37,692 nt of DNA from Chthoniobacteraceae bacterium (lineage in GTDB: Bacteria; Verrucomicrobiota; Verrucomicrobiia; Chthoniobacterales; Chthoniobacteraceae), in the NCBI GenBank assembly GCA_947479475.1, contig CANJZW010000043.1, forward strand, positions 1 through 37,692. The letters are read 5' to 3'. Below, piece by piece: positions 33,494 to 37,692 of this stretch. Within the stretch, counting starts at the first letter, position 1. The number at the start of each line of letters is the position of its first letter. Position numbers and translations under genes: made by a program. The notes beneath the pieces are model-generated. The model saw only the letters and a program-made list of their open reading frames with translations, did no database searches and was not told the DNA's origin.

Positions 33494-33505
33494 TTTTTGT
33501 ATTTT
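33476..33505 (+). promoter_or_regulatory. Candidate promoter of the PAS-AraC gene
   Basis: TTGGCA (33476-33481, five of six to TTGACA) and TATTTT (33500-33505, four of six to TATAAT), spaced by 18 bases. Transcription would begin about 20 bases before the ATG at 33534. Sigma-70-type consensus may not hold fully in this phylum. Confidence 0.35.
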
Positions 33506-33533
33506 CAGCGCATAGTGCCGGTCTAAAGTTCAC

Positions 33534-34343
33534 ATGAAAAAGCGCAATGAACTCTCCCAGCCCGCTCGCAGCGCAGAGGGGAAAAAACTCCAGGATGCCC
33601 TCTTTTCGCGTCTCACTCCGGAAGATACGTTGGGCCAACTGTTTGATATGCTCCCGAATGTCTACTTTTTCGTGAAAGATACCGAAGGGCGTTTCCTGCG
33701 GATGAATCAAGCGTTGCTGCAGGCTATCGGATTTCGCCATGAAGGCGAGGTTATGGGATGCACAGACGCCGACCTTTTTTCTCCGTTTCTAGCCCACGGT
33801 TATCGTGAAGAAGACCGGTGGATCGTGAGTAAAAACCGCCCGGTTCGGGACAAGATTTGGTTCGTGCCCAATAGCAAAGGTGTCCTCGTGTGCTATCTGT
33901 GCAGTAAAGCCCCCCTTCATGACAAAACAGGGCGAGTCATCGGAATCGCCGGAGTGATGAGGGATGCACGCAGCGCGGGTGCGATCATCGGCCCCTACGA
34001 GGATCTCAAAATCGCGGTGGATTATCTCAACAGCCATTTCAACGAGAGCATCACCATCGAGAGCGTCGCTGCGTTGATGCATCTCTCGAGCAGTCAATTT
34101 CAGCGACGATTCAGAGCCTTGTTTCAGACGTCACCGATTCAATATCTACTGCAGCTTCGGATCGACAGTGCCTGCCAGCAATTGCAGCGCACCGACACCC
34201 CGATTGGCTCCATCGCCTTGGAGAATGGCTTCTACGACCAGAGTGCATTCTGCCGCCAGTTTCAAAAGCGGGTCGGTCTGACGCCCCGCCAATACCGGGC
34301 ACGATTTGGGAACAATGCGAAGTGGAAATCGACTTCTCACTAA
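33534..34343 (+). CDS. PAS-domain AraC-family transcriptional regulator
   Basis: 269 residues. A PAS domain (about 32-145: LGQLFDMLPNVYFFVKDTEG, RFLRMNQALLQAIGFRHEGE, GCTDADLF and the late IGIAGVMRDARS) is followed by an AraC/XylS DNA-binding domain (about 160-262: LKIAVDYLNSHFNESITIES, ALMHLSSSQFQRRFRALF, SIALENGFYDQSAFCRQFQK, GLTPRQYR). Lack of a signal peptide and of membrane helices makes it cytoplasmic. PAS could bind a small ligand, heme or flavin; I see no diagnostic heme-ligand His cluster. It is divergent from the 1291-residue dehydrogenase with 118 bases between starts, and converges on the ThuA gene at 34575, so control of the 33415-22966 unit and maybe itself is likely. Confidence 0.9.
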   Translation: MKKRNELSQPARSAEGKKLQDALFSRLTPEDTLGQLFDMLPNVYFFVKDTEGRFLRMNQALLQAIGFRHEGEVMGCTDADLFSPFLAHGYREEDRWIVSKNRPVRDKIWFVPNSKGVLVCYLCSKAPLHDKTGRVIGIAGVMRDARSAGAIIGPYEDLKIAVDYLNSHFNESITIESVAALMHLSSSQFQRRFRALFQTSPIQYLLQLRIDSACQQLQRTDTPIGSIALENGFYDQSAFCRQFQKRVGLTPRQYRARFGNNAKWKSTSH

Positions 34344-34574
34344 GGCTTCGAATTCCTCGTGGGTCGGAGCTCTGAGTTCGGCGTTTGAATGGGATGTGGT
34401 GGACGGCAAAAAAATGCCGACCAGACTTTTGAGTTGGTAAGCAACCGCAACGGAGGGTCCGTAAATTCTGAAAATGCTACGACTGCGCCTCGAGCGCGAA
34501 TTCCGGCCTTGGCCTGTTCTGGGGCGTTGCACCGGAAACTTCGCAGCGCCACGATGAGGACGCTCATCAGGAAA

Positions 34575-35525
34575 TCACTTCACTGCTCCGCCCAATGGAA
34601 CAACGCTAGCGCTCAAATATGCGGAAATCTCGTCGTGTTCGCGGTAGGTTGATTCGACCCCCAGTTCAGGCACTTCGATGTGCGCGGACCACACTAGCGC
34701 GTTGAGCACCAGTCTTCGGAAGTCGTCATTCTTCCAATTGTCGTAAAAATGGCCGCACGTCGTCCCGAATCCGCGCCCGCCATCCTCGCGTTCGCGCGCC
34801 CAAGCCACACAGCGTCCGTCGGGTTCGCGTCCGGGAAGCGCAGGCACCGCAAGGAGAGGTGAGAGAGACTCGTCGCTGGCAGAGAACCTAAGGTTGTAGT
34901 AAAATTCTTCTTTCATCCGGAACGGTTTTACGCCGCGTGAGATGGCGTGCCTCGGTGAGGGAAGGGATAGTTCCGTGTCCAGAACCTTGATTGCGGAATA
35001 CCACTTCCGTTGCCCGTCTGTTTCCCATTGGAAGTAACCTCCACTCCAGCGCAAAATCTGATCCCGATACACTTCGGGGGCAAAGGTCGAAAAGTGTATG
35101 ACACCGAAGCCGCACCCTCTCTTCATCAGGCGCTCCATGAAGGAAATTCGCTCAGCGTTCTCCAAATGCGGCGCTTCTGAAAACAAGTTTCCATCCCGCC
35201 CGTCGGAGAGGATGAAAACCGTATCGGCGTCTTCGATCGGCTTCTCATTTTTTGGCCAACCGTCAAAATAAGTTTCAACGCTCACCTTCTCCCGCACATC
35301 GGACTGTTCAAGCAGCACCTTCAATAGCTTTACAGACCACGGATAGTCGTGAATGCGGTTCCCCTCTGGCCCGTGGCTTTTTTTCCCCGCGATCAGCACG
35401 ATCTTTTTCGCCGTGTTCGTGACAGCCGGAGAAATCGTACCATCCGCCGCGAGAACATTCATGGTAAGAAGGGCGAAGCACGCCGCGGTACGGAGAATGG
35501 AACCCACTTGATTTAAATTCTTCAT
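34575..35525 (-). CDS. Secreted ThuA-like protein
   Basis: 316 residues from the Met at 35525, which gives a signal peptide (about 1-26, ends NVLAADG); the open frame to 35678 lacks support. Core pattern is ThuA/type I glutamine-amidotransferase-like: KIVLIAGKKSHGPEGNRIHD, VETYFDGWPKNEKPIEDADT, VFILSDGRDGNLF, then FMERLMKRGCGFGVIHFSTF and late GRGFGTTCGHFYDNWKNDDF. It is more divergent than the copy at 22966 and has a Sec rather than Tat leader. It stands alone between the TolB-like gene (247 bases away) and the convergent PAS-AraC gene. Likely part of 3-keto-sugar handling; substrate unknown. Confidence 0.83.
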   Translation of the reverse strand: MKNLNQVGSILRTAACFALLTMNVLAADGTISPAVTNTAKKIVLIAGKKSHGPEGNRIHDYPWSVKLLKVLLEQSDVREKVSVETYFDGWPKNEKPIEDADTVFILSDGRDGNLFSEAPHLENAERISFMERLMKRGCGFGVIHFSTFAPEVYRDQILRWSGGYFQWETDGQRKWYSAIKVLDTELSLPSPRHAISRGVKPFRMKEEFYYNLRFSASDESLSPLLAVPALPGREPDGRCVAWAREREDGGRGFGTTCGHFYDNWKNDDFRRLVLNALVWSAHIEVPELGVESTYREHDEISAYLSASVVPLGGAVK

Positions 35526-35772
35526 AAACAATGAGACGATATGAGGTTGTATAGAAACGAGAGATTTAACGATCATAAAAGCGATGAACAAACCCACCCC
35601 ATTTTGAGCATTCGTGTCCGATGACTCGATGTAGGTGGGCGCCACGCCACAACTTTTTCCGGAGAATTCAGTTTTCACTCCATTTTCGCAGCCCGCGCAG
35701 GATTGTTGTGGGGCGGGCTAAAAATCGGGAGTGGGAATTTGGATACTGCGTCGGGCGAGCGAACCTTACTTC

Positions 35773-37035
35773 TTAGCTGACATTAGAGATATCGATGAGG
35801 TGCAATTGCCGGCCCTGGCCTGTGTGTGGTGAGTCAATACACACCAGACGTTCGTCGCGACTCAGGCGAGGGTGTGTGTCTACTCGCCATTCACCCTTGT
35901 ATGCCGGATGCAGCGTGAAAAAGCCAAGATCAATACGGCGGTTTTCTTTGATCTTGTATAAATGAGGGGTCTGGAGGCGCTGGTCGCCCTTTGGATAAGT
36001 GTCGTTGAGGATCCAGGCGTTGTTGCGCAGGTAGCTGAAATGGCCGCCGGGATCGAGTACGCCTTTGCCCACCTCCTCGATGATTCCCGCATCTTTGTCT
36101 TCGAATAGAAAGTCGCCCCATCCTGGGTTTTCCAGCCAGCCCTTGGACTGGGATAGAATGTGGGTTGCATCCCGCCAGATGAAGTGGGAAACGAAGCCGT
36201 TGGGGATTACGATGCGCAGGTCGCTACCGTCCATGGCCGCCGTGAACAACCGCGAGAGTTGGCCACCGCCGGGTTGCGTCCAACGGTGCAAGAAGATGAA
36301 GCGCTTGCCATCGGGCCCGCAGAGCAGGTGATAGGTATGATGCTTGGAGTCGGGAAGGTTCTGGGGGATTTCGCCCCTCTTTGCGATCTGCTCGTGAGTG
36401 ATGATGAGCGTCTCACGGCCGGTGGACAGATTGACATGTGTGATGCCGCTGCCTGCGGGAGCCATCGCGTGGAAAAAGCGGTCGCGGATGCCTGTATAGC
36501 CGTAGCCTGGGCGACAGTCGGCGACTCGCGCGAAGTCACAGGAAACGGCTTCTTTACCGTCTGGACTGAGCGCGTAAACGGGGCTGGGAATGGTGCGTTT
36601 TTCTCCCGTTTTGACGTTGAGAATGTGGCTCACAAAACGATCCTGTTCCCGGTCGTTCCAAATCACCTCGAAGGCGCTTCCTGGAAGCCATTGCAGCATA
36701 CAGCCCTGTTGCCAGCACCAGGCGCGCGAGGTGCCTAGCGGAATCCATTTATCTTTGTCCTGCAAATCAACCATGCCGACCTCAATGACGTCATCCGCCT
36801 TGGGAGAGCGGTGTTCAAAGTTGACCTTGTGGCTGAGCACAAAGCGGTTGTCAGAAGAGAACTGCAGCTTGTCGTAGTAGGCAAACCAGTGGAATCCCGG
36901 GCCTTGAGTGATTTGACGCACCGGTGGAAATTTCTTGGCTTCTTGGGCACTCAGCCGGGTCCTGACGGAGGCTGCGGCTAGCGTAGCCAGGAACTGACGG
37001 CGGCTTACGGCTAAGGGAGACGAAGGCGTACTCAT
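35773..37035 (-). CDS. Tat-exported TolB/PD40-like beta-propeller protein
   Basis: 420 residues from the Met at 37035, giving a twin-arginine signal (AVSRRQFLATLAAASVRT). The remainder is a seven-bladed-type propeller with repeated DGK or DER-type turns: YYDKLQFSSDNRFVLSH, VYALSPDGKEAVSCDFARV, CGPDGKRFIFLHRW and DTHPRLSRDERLVCID. Several His are placed (HHTYH, GHFSYL, THP) as in oligogalacturonate-lyase-like (PL22) propellers, which use a metal held by His and Gln, so a lyase is possible but not proven. A plain sugar-binding propeller is the alternative. It opens the minus-strand series; the unit probably starts in the 37036-37692 gap. Confidence 0.78.
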   Translation of the reverse strand: MSTPSSPLAVSRRQFLATLAAASVRTRLSAQEAKKFPPVRQITQGPGFHWFAYYDKLQFSSDNRFVLSHKVNFEHRSPKADDVIEVGMVDLQDKDKWIPLGTSRAWCWQQGCMLQWLPGSAFEVIWNDREQDRFVSHILNVKTGEKRTIPSPVYALSPDGKEAVSCDFARVADCRPGYGYTGIRDRFFHAMAPAGSGITHVNLSTGRETLIITHEQIAKRGEIPQNLPDSKHHTYHLLCGPDGKRFIFLHRWTQPGGGQLSRLFTAAMDGSDLRIVIPNGFVSHFIWRDATHILSQSKGWLENPGWGDFLFEDKDAGIIEEVGKGVLDPGGHFSYLRNNAWILNDTYPKGDQRLQTPHLYKIKENRRIDLGFFTLHPAYKGEWRVDTHPRLSRDERLVCIDSPHTGQGRQLHLIDISNVS

Positions 37036-37692
37036 AGGCGGTGGTTTACAGTAAATATTCCAATGGCGCCGTGCAGGGTGAGGAGCCACGGCTTTATCGG
37101 CATTACACTTGCCGAAATGAAGAGGCCGAGCAAGCGCGCTGGAGGACTTCGGGCGTCCTTAGCGCTCCGGCCTACTGCCCGCAGAAGCACACGCGCCAAG
37201 CAAATCACCACGGTGCCACAAGACCATGCAGTCGCTACCTCCAGTCTCGCCTCCGACAATGCCGATCCAACCGTGCGCCTGCATCTACGCAGGTCACCAA
37301 AGCCGTGTTGCGCCCAAAGGCAACTGCCACGGCACCGTCTACAGAGCGTTCCGAGCCCGTTTACTCCGATCGCCTGGCCCGGGCGATTCGGCAGATTGCT
37401 GTGCAAGTACAGTCGAAGTAGGGTCGAAAAAAAGGTGGTCGCCACGAAATCAACATTGAGGACGCACGACGTGTGGCGAGAGGGCAGCGGGGTCTTCACG
37501 CCTAACCCTACTTTGCGAACTGGCGGGGTGAAAAATATCTAACAGCCTCATGTTCAGCAGTCATTCTAAAAAGGTTGGCACTACACGATTTTTCAATTCG
37601 AGCTTTTTGCAGGACTGTAGATTTTAGGAGGGGCTTGCTCCGGAAGCGTCAAATTCAATTGATCCAGTACAAGACAGACATCCCGCTCAGGC
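37036..37692. other. Right-end gap, no gene recognised
   Basis: Open frames exist on both strands, but their composition is rich in Arg, Ser and Pro as expected for shadow frames, and none resembles a family I know. It probably holds the promoter of the gene at 37035. A decayed gene cannot be ruled out. Confidence 0.4.

Noticed and set aside
32399..33526. 375-codon plus-strand frame across the PVC dehydrogenase start
   Set aside because: Antisense to the SGNH domain coding region and running into the divergent regulatory gap; protein looks like a reverse-strand artefact.
37032..37542. Two overlapping frames of about 155 codons in the right-end gap
   Set aside because: Both strands give Arg/Ser/Pro-rich sequence without motifs, signal peptides or start signals; left as unassigned gap.

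Overview
This 37.7 kb window looks like a carbohydrate-utilisation island of a PVC-superphylum bacterium, most likely a Verrucomicrobiota member. The evidence is the set of protein families. It holds two PSCyt1/PSD3/PSD5/PSD4/PSCyt3/PSD2 (DUF1587/1595/1592/1588/1585) proteins, two DUF1552 proteins and a PVC-type heme-binding membrane dehydrogenase. It also has several DUF1080 (3-keto-disaccharide hydrolase) proteins, ThuA proteins and BNR sialidase-like proteins. Nearly every product has a Sec or twin-arginine signal. No tRNA, rRNA, CRISPR array or transposase was seen.

Layout, right to left, because almost everything reads on the minus strand. (1) 37035-34575: a TolB-like propeller protein and a ThuA protein. 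(2) 33415-22966: a compact six-gene unit with an SGNH + PVC dehydrogenase + HEAT + cytochrome c protein, a DUF1080 protein whose ATG has become ATC, a four-Asp-box sialidase-like protein, a PQQ-type sugar dehydrogenase with a C-terminal heme c domain, a double-DUF1080 protein and a ThuA protein. A PAS-AraC regulator (33534-34343, plus strand) is divergent from its head. (3) 21765-17254: one 1503-residue secreted protein with LamG, sialidase, TIM-barrel and second sialidase parts. It is divergent from a regulator (21886-22662, plus) that joins an FCD ligand-binding domain to an AraC DNA-binding domain. A 32-codon leader peptide with a perfect Shine-Dalgarno overlaps the regulator start (ATGA). 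(4) 16973-1155: a nine-gene unit headed by an ECF sigma factor and a membrane anti-sigma-like protein (TGATG overlap). It continues with a TIM-barrel-like secreted protein, a GH28-like + serine beta-lactamase-like fusion, a PSD protein, a DUF1552 protein, a beta-helix protein, a second DUF1552 and a second PSD protein. (5) 245-901 (plus): a solitary DUF1080 protein.

Working model (inference): regions 1 and 2 form an extracytoplasmic 3-keto-glycoside route. Heme- and PQQ-linked dehydrogenases would oxidise a sugar or glycoside outside the cytoplasm, DUF1080 proteins would cleave the 3-keto product, and ThuA proteins would process it further. Sialidase-like and SGNH enzymes would trim the glycan. 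Region 4 would be a separate sigma-controlled regulon for pectin-like or other acidic glycans that pairs polysaccharide enzymes with heme-c PSD proteins.

The most unusual points are the FCD-AraC regulator with its coupled leader peptide, the two large enzyme fusions, the ATG-to-ATC start in one of two nearly identical DUF1080 copies that form a 0.6 kb direct repeat, and mosaic signal-peptide cassettes shared between unrelated proteins.
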